Source: a virus
Strand: one strand, 5' to 3'
Length of the DNA: 41,613 nt
Virus record (IMG/VR): IMGVR_UViG_3300049489_000709
Coordinates: 1-41,613 of that record
This document shows positions 30,761 to 37,461 of the stretch, one piece after another (position 1 is the stretch's first letter; every line of letters begins with the position of its first letter). Made by a program: the position numbers and the translations under genes. The notes under the pieces are model-generated. The model was not told where the DNA came from, did not search any database, and was given only the letters and a program-made list of their open reading frames with translations.

Positions 30761-30937
30761 TCAGCCGTACTTCACGACGACGAGGATGGCGCCCGATCCG
30801 CCCCGGTCGTCCATGACCTTGATGGACGTGGCGAGGCCGCGTTCCAGCTCGGCTCGCACGATGCTCAAGACGGATTCGACCGAGACGACCTCGCGCGTGT
30901 AGTCGCGGAGGACGGGCTGCGCATTCAGCGGTTGCAT
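30761..30937 (-). CDS. Small hypothetical early protein (58 aa)
   Basis: ATG 30937 with AAAGGA upstream. MQPLNAQPVLRDYTREVVSV then a helix (SVLSIVRAELERGLATSIKV) and strand (GAILVVVKYG) form a compact alpha/beta protein. It is the first gene after a break in coupling that contains a GC hairpin (30978-30993). Confidence 0.6.
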   Translation of the reverse strand: MQPLNAQPVLRDYTREVVSVESVLSIVRAELERGLATSIKVMDDRGGSGAILVVVKYG

Positions 30938-30977
30938 GGCTATCCTTTCCGGTTGTGGGCCAAGTCGGCACCCCACT

Positions 30978-30993
30978 GCCCCGCACGCGGGGC
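30978..30993 (-). other. GC hairpin in the early operon
   Basis: GCCCCG-CACG-CGGGGC forms a 6-bp stem with a tetraloop between two early genes (gap 30938-31006). No T-tract follows. It is one of three GC hairpins found at interruptions in the otherwise overlapping gene string. Confidence 0.55.
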
Positions 30994-31006
30994 GGCAGGC
31001 TGGCGG

Positions 31007-31270
31007 CTAGGCGAGCGGCGGGCCGAGAAGGTCGCCGATGGTGGTCGGGGCGTTGATGAGGCGTTCCATGTTGGTGATCGCCTCGTCCAGAGCGGCGCGC
31101 TGCCTCATCGCCAGAGTCAGCCGGTCGATCAGCTCGCCGCGCGTCAACAGGACCGGCCCGGGCGGGATGACGGACCGCGTGGCCGGGCACCAACCGTGTT
31201 CCATGTCGTGCAAGATCAGCACGCCGGCCACGTTGATTTTGTCCTTCAGGGTTGTGCGGTTGATCTCCAT
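31007..31270 (-). CDS. Hypothetical early protein (87 aa)
   Basis: AGGAGTG lies just before ATG 31270, which overlaps the upstream stop by one base. MEINRTTLKDKINVAGVLIL then HDMEHGWCPATRSVIPPG, and a helical second half (TRGELIDRLTLAMRQRAALD EAITNMERLI). No family recognised. Confidence 0.65.
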   Translation of the reverse strand: MEINRTTLKDKINVAGVLILHDMEHGWCPATRSVIPPGPVLLTRGELIDRLTLAMRQRAALDEAITNMERLINAPTTIGDLLGPPLA

Positions 31271-31653
31271 CACTCCTCCTTGAAAACGGCCAAGATGAGG
31301 TGGCCGGGGTTGGCGTCGATGGTCTGCTCGACGGCGTGCGACCGGCTTTCGGCCGCGCACGCGAAGAACTCGGATTCGTCGAGGCCGGCTTGGTGTTCCA
31401 CGATGTAGCGGAACAGCTCCTCGTTGTTGTTGACGTCCTCCGGGTGCGGCACGGCCGGCCCGCGGTAATGCGGGTTGCGGTGCCACACGTCGCGGTCGGA
31501 GAGGAGCCACGGCAGGTCTTGGCGCATGGCGCCGACGTTATGCACCCACTCCTGCTCGGCCTCGTCCATCGTGGCCGGGCGGTCGGCCCCGGCCGCCTCG
31601 AAGGCGTCCCGGCCGTCGTAGCCGTCGTCGTATTCGTTCGGGAAGCGGCTCAC
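31270..31653 (-). CDS. Acidic hypothetical early protein (127 aa)
   Basis: Starts at GTG 31653 (GTGA overlap; TTGAGGA upstream). Very acidic N-terminal half (MSRFPNEYDDGYDGRDAFEA) and a helical C-terminal half with NNNEELFRYIVEHQAGLDES EFFACAAESR. An acidic small early protein could mimic DNA or bind basic partners, but this is speculation from charge alone. Confidence 0.6.
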   Translation of the reverse strand: MSRFPNEYDDGYDGRDAFEAAGADRPATMDEAEQEWVHNVGAMRQDLPWLLSDRDVWHRNPHYRGPAVPHPEDVNNNEELFRYIVEHQAGLDESEFFACAAESRSHAVEQTIDANPGHLILAVFKEE

Positions 31654-32036
31654 TTGGCGTTCCTCAAGGCGCCGATGGTCCGCGGCGTCCAATGCAGGTC
31701 GAGTTCCACGAGCGGGTGCCGGCACAACTCGGCCACGTCGATGTAGCCCAGCTCGCGTTCGCCCAAGTCGGCCAGCCCGAAGCAGTCATCCGGGCCGTTG
31801 GACTCGGTGATCCACCAATCGCCGTTGGGGGCGAAGTAGTGGAGCAGCGCGAGGGCATCGTCACCCTGCTTGTCCGTCTGGTAGAGCTTGGGCATCCCGG
31901 TGATCGTGCTGGCCAGCTCGGCCAGCTTCGAGAAGAACCATGCCCCCTCCTCGCCGGCCAGCGCGCTGGCGATATGGCGGTGCTGGGCCAGCGGGATGAA
32001 GGGGGTAGCCGCAGCGATGTTGGTGCGCTTGTCCAT
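31650..32036 (-). CDS. DUF2958-like protein (128 aa)
   Basis: The ordered pattern FFSKLAELASTITGMPKLYQ TDKQGDDALALLHYF, then APNGDWWITESNGPDDCFGL and GERELGYIDVAELC, then VELDLHWTPRTI, matches the DUF2958 domain (W-x-x-TE, G-LGY-x-x-xEL). That domain is found in phages, plasmids and large polyvalent proteins. Its role is unknown, though it often occurs near anti-restriction genes. Starts one base after the preceding gene ends; GTGA overlap downstream. Confidence 0.75.
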   Translation of the reverse strand: MDKRTNIAAATPFIPLAQHRHIASALAGEEGAWFFSKLAELASTITGMPKLYQTDKQGDDALALLHYFAPNGDWWITESNGPDDCFGLADLGERELGYIDVAELCRHPLVELDLHWTPRTIGALRNAK

Positions 32037-32246
32037 TCAGTCTCCTTTCGTGAGGGTGGCGCGGCGGGCCAGCTTGGTGCTGATCTGGCCGTCGCGGTGC
32101 ATGGCGTCGATCCATTCGACAAAGGCCACGCGGGTGTCGGTCGGGTACATCAGCCCGGTGCCGGTGTAGTCGCGGATGCGGCGGCGGGGCAGCCCCGGGT
32201 TGCCCTGCCAGAACTGCGCGCGCAGGGCGCGGAGGCTGGTGATCAT
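32037..32246 (-). CDS. Small basic early protein (69 aa)
   Basis: MITSLRALRAQFWQGNPGLP RRRIRDYTG and VAFVEWIDAMHRDGQISTKL belong to a recurrent tiny phage protein type (AFVDWVDALHRDGQIS). This resembles the helical hairpin proteins often encoded near DNA-metabolism genes. Function unknown. ATGA overlap upstream. Confidence 0.65.
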   Translation of the reverse strand: MITSLRALRAQFWQGNPGLPRRRIRDYTGTGLMYPTDTRVAFVEWIDAMHRDGQISTKLARRATLTKGD

Positions 32247-32446
32247 CGCCGGTCGGCCGACACGAAGGTCTTGGGCGTCACGACGACGGGGGTTCCGTAC
32301 ATCCCGCCCATGTTCAGGACGACGGTCCCGGCCTCGGGGTTGCAGAGCAGCGGCTGCGCGCGCCCGCGGCGCAGGATGCCGAAGCGGTCGCGGAACGACA
32401 CCATGTCGCCGCCGCGGACCGCGCCGAAGGTGTTGATCTTGGTCAT
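32243..32446 (-). CDS. Small beta-rich early protein (67 aa)
   Basis: ATG 32446 with CGGAGGA upstream. MTKINTFGAVRGGDMVSFRD RFGILRRGRAQPLLCN, then TVVLNMGGMYGTPVVVTPKT, predicts a small beta barrel, a shape common in phage nucleic-acid binding proteins. No specific family recognised. Confidence 0.6.
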   Translation of the reverse strand: MTKINTFGAVRGGDMVSFRDRFGILRRGRAQPLLCNPEAGTVVLNMGGMYGTPVVVTPKTFVSADRR

Positions 32447-32483
32447 GCTGTGGTCCTCCGTTGTGGGTTGGTGGGGCACTTCT

Positions 32484-32507
32484 CCCGGCCCGCTGCGACG
32501 AGCCGGG
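32484..32507 (-). other. GC hairpin in the early operon
   Basis: CCCGGC (32484-32489) and GCCGGG (32502-32507) form a 6-bp stem around a 12-base loop in the 32447-32516 gap. No T-tract. It is the third hairpin at a break in the coupled early gene string. Confidence 0.45.
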
Positions 32508-32516
32508 GGCAGGGTC

Positions 32517-32678
32517 CTACCTCACGATGGAGTAGCGGTAGCCGCCGTAGCCGTGCAGTTGCATCGCGGCGAGGGCGTCCACCTCGGTGGGGTCGTACCC
32601 GCTGGCGGCGCCGGCCATGGCGGCGAGGGGGCGGCCGTCCTTCACGAACAGGCGCCCGGCTTCGAGGGTGTAGGGCAT
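32517..32678 (-). CDS. Small hypothetical early protein (53 aa)
   Basis: ATG overlaps the preceding stop (TGATG). MPYTLEAGRLFVKDGRPLAA, then YDPTEVDALAAMQLHGYGGY RYSIVR. The N-terminal hairpin followed by D-P-T-E-V-D-A-L-A is a familiar layout of tiny phage proteins beginning with a strand-turn-strand. Function unknown. Confidence 0.6.
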   Translation of the reverse strand: MPYTLEAGRLFVKDGRPLAAMAGAASGYDPTEVDALAAMQLHGYGGYRYSIVR

Positions 32679-33055
32679 CAGTAGTCTCCGTGAATGTTGA
32701 GGGCTTCGCGCTCGCTGGCTTCCCAGCGGGCGAGGGTGGCGGCTGCCGCGCGCTCCTCTTGGGCGGCGCGCTCGGCGCGCTCGGCGGCGCGTTTCCCGGC
32801 CGCGCGGGCGATCCGAAACAGCGGGTGCAGGTGCCACGGCAGGGGGGCGTCGAGCCACGGCGTGCGGCGCTCGCCGCAGGCGACGAGGGCGTCCACCGCC
32901 ACGCCGTCGTCATGGTCGATGCGGCCGTCGGGGGAGCCGAAGCCCGGGCGCAGCCACGCTTTGGCGCGGCCGGCCCGGGCGGCGGCCACCAGCACCGCGA
33001 TGACGCGCGGGTGCGCGGGGTTGAGGGGGGAGCCGAAGGTCGAGCGGAGCTTCAT
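32678..33055 (-). CDS. Hypothetical early protein (125 aa)
   Basis: Overlaps its neighbours by one base on each side. The first half is mixed (MKLRSTFGSPLNPAHPRVIA, WLRPGFGSPDGRIDHDDGVA VDALVACGERRTP); the second half is an Ala/Glu/Arg-rich helix (AAGKRAAERAERAAQEERAA). Probably a small domain plus coiled coil. No family recognised. Confidence 0.6.
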   Translation of the reverse strand: MKLRSTFGSPLNPAHPRVIAVLVAAARAGRAKAWLRPGFGSPDGRIDHDDGVAVDALVACGERRTPWLDAPLPWHLHPLFRIARAAGKRAAERAERAAQEERAAAATLARWEASEREALNIHGDY

Positions 33056-33300
33056 CAGACCCTCCGGGTGCCCGGGTTGACGAGGGTGACCCACAGCCGG
33101 GCGCTGATCTCGTGCGCCTCGGCGGGGAGCGCCACGCCGCTGGCGGCGGTGACCTGCTCTGCCATGGCGCGGGCATGGGTCAGCTCGGCGAGGGCGAACA
33201 GGGCTGCGTCGAGGGCCGCCTTCCCCTCCGCGGAGAGGGGGAGATTGGCCAGCCTGCGCAGCAGGGACTCCGAGAGCCGCAGGGGGTCGTGAGCGCTCAC
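33055..33300 (-). CDS. Helical early protein (81 aa)
   Basis: Starts at GTG 33300 (GTGA overlap). MSAHDPLRLSESLLRRLANL PLSAEGKAALDAALFALAEL is predicted to be nearly all helical with a short C-terminal strand (ARLWVTLVNPGT). No motif recognised. Confidence 0.6.
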   Translation of the reverse strand: MSAHDPLRLSESLLRRLANLPLSAEGKAALDAALFALAELTHARAMAEQVTAASGVALPAEAHEISARLWVTLVNPGTRRV

Positions 33301-33521
33301 GCGAGCCTCCCGATGTTGTGCTTCACCCACGCCCGGTTCCGGTAGGCGTCGCTCCGGGTCTGCTTCCCCTTCCCACCGCAGGCGTAGCACTTCCCCACCT
33401 TGCCGGTGAAGCGCCCATTCTCGATGCTGCCGTGCCCGTAGAACAGCCCCGACCCACCGCACTTCGCGCAGGTCTTGGTGTCCGCGTTGCCCTTGTACGA
33501 CGACGGTTCGCAGTAGTACAT
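33297..33521 (-). CDS. DnaJ-type zinc-finger protein (74 aa), first gene of the early operon
   Basis: CAKCGGSG and CYACGGKG form a DnaJ-like zinc-binding pair separated by 18 residues, after MYYCEPSSYKGNADTKT. The C terminus is basic (RSDAYRNRAWVKHNIGRLA). It is the first gene behind the strong leftward promoter, so it should be among the earliest phage proteins made. Likely a nucleic-acid or chaperone-type binding module; target unknown. Confidence 0.75.
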   Translation of the reverse strand: MYYCEPSSYKGNADTKTCAKCGGSGLFYGHGSIENGRFTGKVGKCYACGGKGKQTRSDAYRNRAWVKHNIGRLA

Positions 33522-33561
33522 TGTGGCTCCGTAGTTTGGTTCGCAGAGCGGAATTGCCCTA

Positions 33562-33597
33562 CACCTTCACTATACGCATAGCGTAGTACCCTGGCAA
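33562..33597 (-). promoter_or_regulatory. Strong leftward sigma-70-like early promoter
   Basis: Read on the minus strand, TTGCCA (33597-33592) is separated by exactly 17 bases from TATAGT (33574-33569), with the expected start near 33562, about 40 bases before the first gene. The spacer contains CGCTATGCGTATAG, partly self-complementary and possibly an operator. This is the best promoter match in the window and would drive the whole 33521-23743 gene string. Confidence 0.8.
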
Positions 33598-33650
33598 GGA
33601 ATTTATATTCATGATGAAGGCGCCTACCATAGCCTGCGGATATAAGCCGA

Positions 33651-34427
33651 ATGACTGATCCACTAGGCAAGACTACGGCCAAAGACGTCCCGGCCGGAAA
33701 GCGCGCAAAGCCCGGAATTGATTGGGAAACCATCGAACGGGAATACCGCGCCGGCATCCTCTCCCTGCGCGACATTGCCGCCAAGCATGGGCTATCGGAA
33801 ACCGCTATCCGCAAGCGGGCCAAGAAGCACGAGTGGGAACGGGATCTGACCCAGCGGGTGCATGAGAGGGTTCGCACGGCCCTAGTTCGCAGTGTCGAGG
33901 CCAGAGGGGATAATGCGCACCAAACCAAGACCGAGCGGGAGATCGTCGAGCAGGCCGCCGCCACCGTCGTGGAGGTAGTACGCCAGCACCGGGAGGACAT
34001 CCGGAGGACGGCCGCACTGGTGGCCCGCCTCACCGAGCAACTGTCGGATGCCGCCGACTGCCGGGAGCGGTTGCGGGACCTGATCGAGGAGGAGACGGCC
34101 AAGGATCGGTCGCCCAACCGGCGGGTGGCCATGCTGCGAGCAGTGGCAATCCCAGCCCATGCCGGGACGGCGAAGGACCTATCCATCGCCATGAAGAATC
34201 TGGTCGGGCTGGAGCGGCAAGCCTTCAACGTGCCGGCCATAGATCCGGATCCGCCGCCGGCCGGGGACGACAAGGATGCCGGGGACGACCCGGGCTTGAT
34301 GGCGGTGCTGACCCGGCTATCGACGCTGACCGGGGCGCCCATCGTGACCGAGGGCGGCGAGCAGGCGGTCGAGCAGACGCCAGAGGACGACGGGGGGGGC
34401 GATGGCGGCGAAGCGGCGCAAGCGTAA
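33651..34427 (+). CDS. terS: Terminase small subunit (258 aa)
   Basis: It opens the packaging operon and overlaps the large subunit by 26 bases. The N-terminal third carries an HTH: IDWETIEREYRAGILSLRDI AAKHGLSETAIRKRAKKHEW, a common small-terminase DNA-recognition domain. A central helical region (residues 75-150, IVEQAAATVVEVVRQHREDI) would form the oligomerisation core, and an acidic tail follows. It recognises the packaging site and assembles with TerL. The upstream 129-bp gap is AT-rich (TTTATATT, ATATAAG) and probably holds its promoter. Confidence 0.85.
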   Translation: MTDPLGKTTAKDVPAGKRAKPGIDWETIEREYRAGILSLRDIAAKHGLSETAIRKRAKKHEWERDLTQRVHERVRTALVRSVEARGDNAHQTKTEREIVEQAAATVVEVVRQHREDIRRTAALVARLTEQLSDAADCRERLRDLIEEETAKDRSPNRRVAMLRAVAIPAHAGTAKDLSIAMKNLVGLERQAFNVPAIDPDPPPAGDDKDAGDDPGLMAVLTRLSTLTGAPIVTEGGEQAVEQTPEDDGGGDGGEAAQA

Positions 34428-36087
34428 CCGTCACCTCGAAGCCCTGCTACAGGTCCAGTGCCGGGCCTGCCCATTCGACAAGATCGGCGGGGTCTACCAT
34501 TACGTCATCGAGCAATACGGGGACTACGGCCGGGCGATGCTGGGGCGGGTGGATCGGTTCTACCTGCTGACGGTCCTGCTGCACCGGCCTGACGCCATCC
34601 ATCCGTGGCTCTATGCGCGCTGCCGGGAAGTCGAGGCGGCCACGGACGGCCATCTGGACCTGTGGGCGCGGGAACACTACAAGTCGACCATCATCACCTT
34701 CGCCGGGGCGGTGCAGGAGATCATCCGGGACCCCGAGATCACGATCGGCATCTTCAGCCACACCAAGCCGACGGCCAAGAAGTTCCTGTTGCAGCTCAAG
34801 AGCGAGTTCGAGAGCAACGAAGACCTGAAGCGGGTGTACCCGGACGTGTTCTACGCCAACCCGCGGCGCGAGTCGCCGGCATGGTCCGAGGAGAAGGGGA
34901 TCACCGTTCGCCGGGCTGGGAACCCGCGCGAGGCGACCGTCGAGGCGCACGGGCTGGTGGACGGCCAGCCGACCGGCAGCCACTTCCGCCTGCGCATCTA
35001 TGATGACGTGGTGACGCTGGAGAGTGTGAGCACGCCCGAGCAGGTACAGAAGACCACGGCCGCCCACGACATGAGCGACAACCTCGGCGCGCGGGGACCG
35101 GACGGTCGCAAGCGGGCGTGGCGCGTGGGCACCCGCTACAAGTTCGGGGACTCGTACCAGACCATGATCGACCGGAGGACCGTGAAGGTCCGCCTGCATC
35201 CGGCCACGGAGGACGGCACGCCGAAGGGCAAGCCGGTGTTTCTGTCGCAGGAGGCGCTGGACACCATCCGCCGTGACCAGCCGAGCGCCATCTTCGCGGC
35301 CCAACAGCTCATGAACCCGGCCGCGGGCGTCGAGGCGATGTTCCAGCAGGGCTGGCTCCGGTTCGCCGACATCCGGCCCGCGACCCTGACCGTCTACATC
35401 ATGTGCGACCCGGCATCGAGCCGGAAGAAGGGCCGGGACAACACCGCGATCATGGTCGTCGGCATCGACGCGACCCGCAACAAGTACCTGCTGGACGGCT
35501 ACAGCCACAAGATGGGCCTGTCCGAGCGCTGGACCAAGCTCAAACAGCTCTATGGGACGTGGAGCAGCGCGCCCGGGGTCCAGTTCGTGAAGGTCGGCTA
35601 CGAGCGCTATGGGCTGCTGGATGCGCTGGAGCACTTCGAGGAGCGGATGCTGCTGGAGCGAGTGGGCTTCGAGATCGTGGAGTTGGCGTGGCCCAGCGAA
35701 GGCGGGAACGCGAAGTACGACCGGATCCAGCGGCTGGAACCTGACTTCCGGGGCGGGCGGTTCTACCTCGCCGCCGAGCCGTTCCGCGTGGTGAAGGACG
35801 CCGACGGGACCGAGCGGCAGGAGCGGATCGACGAGACGCGCAACCAGAGGATGGTGCGCGAGGCCGGACAGGCGTATCGTGTCTTCCAGCCGACCGTGCG
35901 CATGGACCACGAGGGCAATCTGTACAGCCTGAACAAGGCGTTGCTGGACCAGTACCTGCGCTATCCCTACGTCAATCACGACGACAATCTGGACTGCCTG
36001 TCCCGGATCTACGACATGGACCCCGAGCCGCCGATCATCGTGAACCCGAGCGTGCTGGAACCGGAGGTTTACACCGATGGCGCCTGA
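34402..36087 (+). CDS. terL: Terminase large subunit (561 aa)
   Basis: The ATPase half has a Walker A variant AREHYKST (residues 89-96), the coupling-type segment IGIFSHTKPTAKKFL, and a Walker B IYDDVV (about 199-204). The nuclease half has the first catalytic Asp in YIMCDPASSRKKG (D336) and a late HDDNLDCL motif. It powers DNA translocation into the procapsid and cuts the concatemer. The start lies in the terS 3' end; the length is standard. The ATG at 34402 is preceded by GGGGGGGC, a G-rich but unusual RBS. Confidence 0.93.
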   Translation: MAAKRRKRNRHLEALLQVQCRACPFDKIGGVYHYVIEQYGDYGRAMLGRVDRFYLLTVLLHRPDAIHPWLYARCREVEAATDGHLDLWAREHYKSTIITFAGAVQEIIRDPEITIGIFSHTKPTAKKFLLQLKSEFESNEDLKRVYPDVFYANPRRESPAWSEEKGITVRRAGNPREATVEAHGLVDGQPTGSHFRLRIYDDVVTLESVSTPEQVQKTTAAHDMSDNLGARGPDGRKRAWRVGTRYKFGDSYQTMIDRRTVKVRLHPATEDGTPKGKPVFLSQEALDTIRRDQPSAIFAAQQLMNPAAGVEAMFQQGWLRFADIRPATLTVYIMCDPASSRKKGRDNTAIMVVGIDATRNKYLLDGYSHKMGLSERWTKLKQLYGTWSSAPGVQFVKVGYERYGLLDALEHFEERMLLERVGFEIVELAWPSEGGNAKYDRIQRLEPDFRGGRFYLAAEPFRVVKDADGTERQERIDETRNQRMVREAGQAYRVFQPTVRMDHEGNLYSLNKALLDQYLRYPYVNHDDNLDCLSRIYDMDPEPPIIVNPSVLEPEVYTDGA

Positions 36088-36271
36088 CAACCGACACGCG
36101 CGGCTGGCGCGGCGCTGCGGCTACTGGAGCGCAGCGCGGCGCATGGCCAAGAGCGGCTATCCGCTGGAGACGGCGCTGCGGCGCCTGCTGGGCGTGCGGC
36201 CGATCCCGGTGCTGACCGAGCGCGCGCCGCTGCTGATCCGCTGGTGGTTCCGATGGAAGATGCGGGCTTGA
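36077..36271 (+). CDS. Small basic protein (64 aa) after terL
   Basis: Overlaps the end of terL by 11 bases, with GGAGG upstream at 36063. The translation MAPDNRHARLARRCGYWSAA is Arg-rich with a Trp-containing C terminus (LLIRWWFRWKMRA). No family recognised. Codon third positions are G/C-rich, supporting it as a real gene. Confidence 0.5.
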   Translation: MAPDNRHARLARRCGYWSAARRMAKSGYPLETALRRLLGVRPIPVLTERAPLLIRWWFRWKMRA

Positions 36272-36759
36272 CGCTGGGCGTTGATGCCGTCATCATGGCG
36301 GGAGCCATCCTGCTGTGGGTGGGTGGCCTGTGGTTGGTCCTGATCCGCATGGGGGTGAACGATGGCGACGAAGAAGGTCAAGGCAGTGGTGGCGACCAAG
36401 CCGCCGAAGGCAGTGGTGGCCACGAAGAAGGTGGCGCCGCCGAAGAAGGTCGTGGCGCCGCAGGATGGGATGGCGGGCAGCTCGAACAAGCTGCCGCGGC
36501 AGGCGCTGCACGCACGCGGTCGGAACCGCGGGATGGGGAAGTGCTGACGGAGGGGTCCATGGCGCTCAAGGGGAAGCGGAAGACGGTGGTGTTGCGGGTG
36601 TACCGCGCGGTGGACGGCTGGCGCTGGCGTCTGATCGCGGGGAACGGGAAGATCGTGGCGGACTCCGGCGAGGCTTACGTCAAGCGGGCGACGGCCGTGG
36701 CGCGGGCGAAGGCGCTGGAGTCGCTGGTCGCGGCGGCGCGGCTGGAGGTGGACGAGTGA
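36253..36759 (+). CDS. Composite ORF: membrane segment + Gly/Glu linker + YegP-like domain (168 aa)
   Basis: Frame 1 is open from ATG 36253. Residues 1-35 contain one membrane span (AVIMAGAILLWVGGLWLVLI). Residues 37-100 are Gly/Glu/Gln/Ala-rich with atypical wobble bases. The C terminus is a DUF1508/YegP-like domain that has its own start (next entry). The middle overlaps a better-supported gene in frame 2. It is uncertain whether the full-length product is made in quantity or is just readthrough of a membrane-peptide gene that lacks its stop. Confidence 0.45.
   Translation: MEDAGLTLGVDAVIMAGAILLWVGGLWLVLIRMGVNDGDEEGQGSGGDQAAEGSGGHEEGGAAEEGRGAAGWDGGQLEQAAAAGAARTRSEPRDGEVLTEGSMALKGKRKTVVLRVYRAVDGWRWRLIAGNGKIVADSGEAYVKRATAVARAKALESLVAAARLEVDE
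36362..36547 (+). CDS. Lys/Val/Pro-rich histone-like small protein (61 aa), nested
   Basis: Frame 2 within the composite ORF. GGGGGTG lies four bases before ATG 36362. The protein is built from repeats of the type VVATKKV/APPKKVV, followed by DGMAGSSNKLPRQALHARGR. Nearly every codon ends in G or C, whereas the overlapping frame does not, so this is the coding frame. The composition suggests a flexible DNA- or protein-binding tail. No family recognised. Confidence 0.6.
   Translation: MATKKVKAVVATKPPKAVVATKKVAPPKKVVAPQDGMAGSSNKLPRQALHARGRNRGMGKC
36559..36759 (+). CDS. YegP/DUF1508-like small protein (66 aa), internal start
   Basis: ATG 36559 is preceded by GGAGGGG with three bases between. 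The product MALKGKRKTVVLRVYRAVDG WRWRLIAGNGKIVADSGEAY VKRATAVARAKALE has the strand-turn-strand pattern W-x-W-R-L-I-A-x-N-G-K-I-V-A-x-S-x-E typical of the DUF1508/YegP domain. This is usually a stand-alone protein of similar size, so the internal start is probably the natural one. Role unknown. Confidence 0.7.
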   Translation: MALKGKRKTVVLRVYRAVDGWRWRLIAGNGKIVADSGEAYVKRATAVARAKALESLVAAARLEVDE

Positions 36760-36947
36760 AGCCGTGGATGCGTTGGGTGCAGTTCGAGATCCTGCTGGGG
36801 GTGGCCGGGCGGTATCTCGGCTTCCAGCTTGGGATCAGCGACTACGCCCGGGCCTACACGCTGAACTTGGTGGCGGGTCGGTGGCGACGAGGCTGGGTGC
36901 TGGCGGACGCGCAGAACGGCTGGTCGCCGCGGCGCGCGTGGTCATGA
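36756..36947 (+). CDS. Small hypothetical protein (63 aa)
   Basis: Starts at GTG 36756, overlapping the preceding stop (GTGA). MKPWMRWVQFEILLGVAGRY LGFQLGISDYARAYTLNLVA predicts an amphipathic or weakly hydrophobic N terminus and a C terminus ending WSPRRAWS. No family recognised. Confidence 0.55.
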   Translation: MKPWMRWVQFEILLGVAGRYLGFQLGISDYARAYTLNLVAGRWRRGWVLADAQNGWSPRRAWS

Positions 36948-37258
36948 GCTGGCCGAATCCGGCGGCTCTGGTCTGCCGCGCCGACGTCAGGCGCGGCCTG
37001 CACAGCTACCGCTGCCAGAACGAGGCGAAGAAGGACGGCTACTGCCTCGTCCATCACCCGGAGCGGCAGCGGCAGCGGCAAGCCAAGCGGGAGGCCAAGA
37101 TCGAAGCGTGGCGGGCGTCGTGCGCCGCGGAGGCGCGGACCAAGCTCTACGCCGAGCGCTACGCCTTCCTGCGGGAGCAGGGGGCGCGGCAGTTCAACAT
37201 CACGCCCGAGCAGTACGACGAGGGGGTCGAGCGGGCGATGCGAGAGGAGGGGCGATGA
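36944..37258 (+). CDS. Cys/His-bearing helical protein (104 aa)
   Basis: ATGA overlap. C-x9-C...C-x2-HH type residues (LVCRADVRRGLHSYRCQNEA KKDGYCLVHHPER) could bind one zinc. A long basic helix follows (RQRQAKREAKIEAWRASCAA), and the C terminus is RQFNITPEQYDEGVERAMRE. Zinc knuckle plus helix suggests nucleic-acid or protein binding. No family recognised. Confidence 0.65.
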   Translation: MSWPNPAALVCRADVRRGLHSYRCQNEAKKDGYCLVHHPERQRQRQAKREAKIEAWRASCAAEARTKLYAERYAFLREQGARQFNITPEQYDEGVERAMREEGR

Positions 37259-37461
37259 ACATTCTGGCGACGTTCGGGTTGCCGCCGGCCGTGATCCGCA
37301 TGAAGGCGCGGCAGGCCGAGCGGGAGGAGCGGGTCATCCTGCGCGAGCGACTGACGTTCATGGAGAGCGTGGCCGCCCAGCACCGCGCGGACATGGAGGC
37401 CATGATGAAGCGGGTCCGGGTGGACGAGGTGGTGGGTCCGCCCACGGAGATCCTGCAATGA
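37255..37461 (+). CDS. Helical small protein (68 aa)
   Basis: ATGA overlap with AGGAGG just upstream. MNILATFGLPPAVIRMKARQ continues as a charged helix (AEREERVILRERLTFMESVA AQHRADMEAMMKRVRVDE). Likely coiled coil. Unknown role. Confidence 0.6.
   Translation: MNILATFGLPPAVIRMKARQAEREERVILRERLTFMESVAAQHRADMEAMMKRVRVDEVVGPPTEILQ

Noticed and set aside
33604-33645. Rightward promoter for terS
   Set aside because: TATATT and TATAAG look like -10 elements but no -35 at proper spacing was found, so it is mentioned with terS and not annotated.
34447-36090. 547-codon minus-strand frame opposite terL
   Set aside because: The terL frame has Walker and nuclease motifs; the reverse frame shows none and is explained by G/C-rich third positions.
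21672-36759. Stop-codon reassignment as the cause of fused ORFs
   Set aside because: TAA, TAG and TGA all end well-supported genes in the window (for example TAG at 20284 and 21666, TAA at 20943, TGA widely), so the normal code applies.
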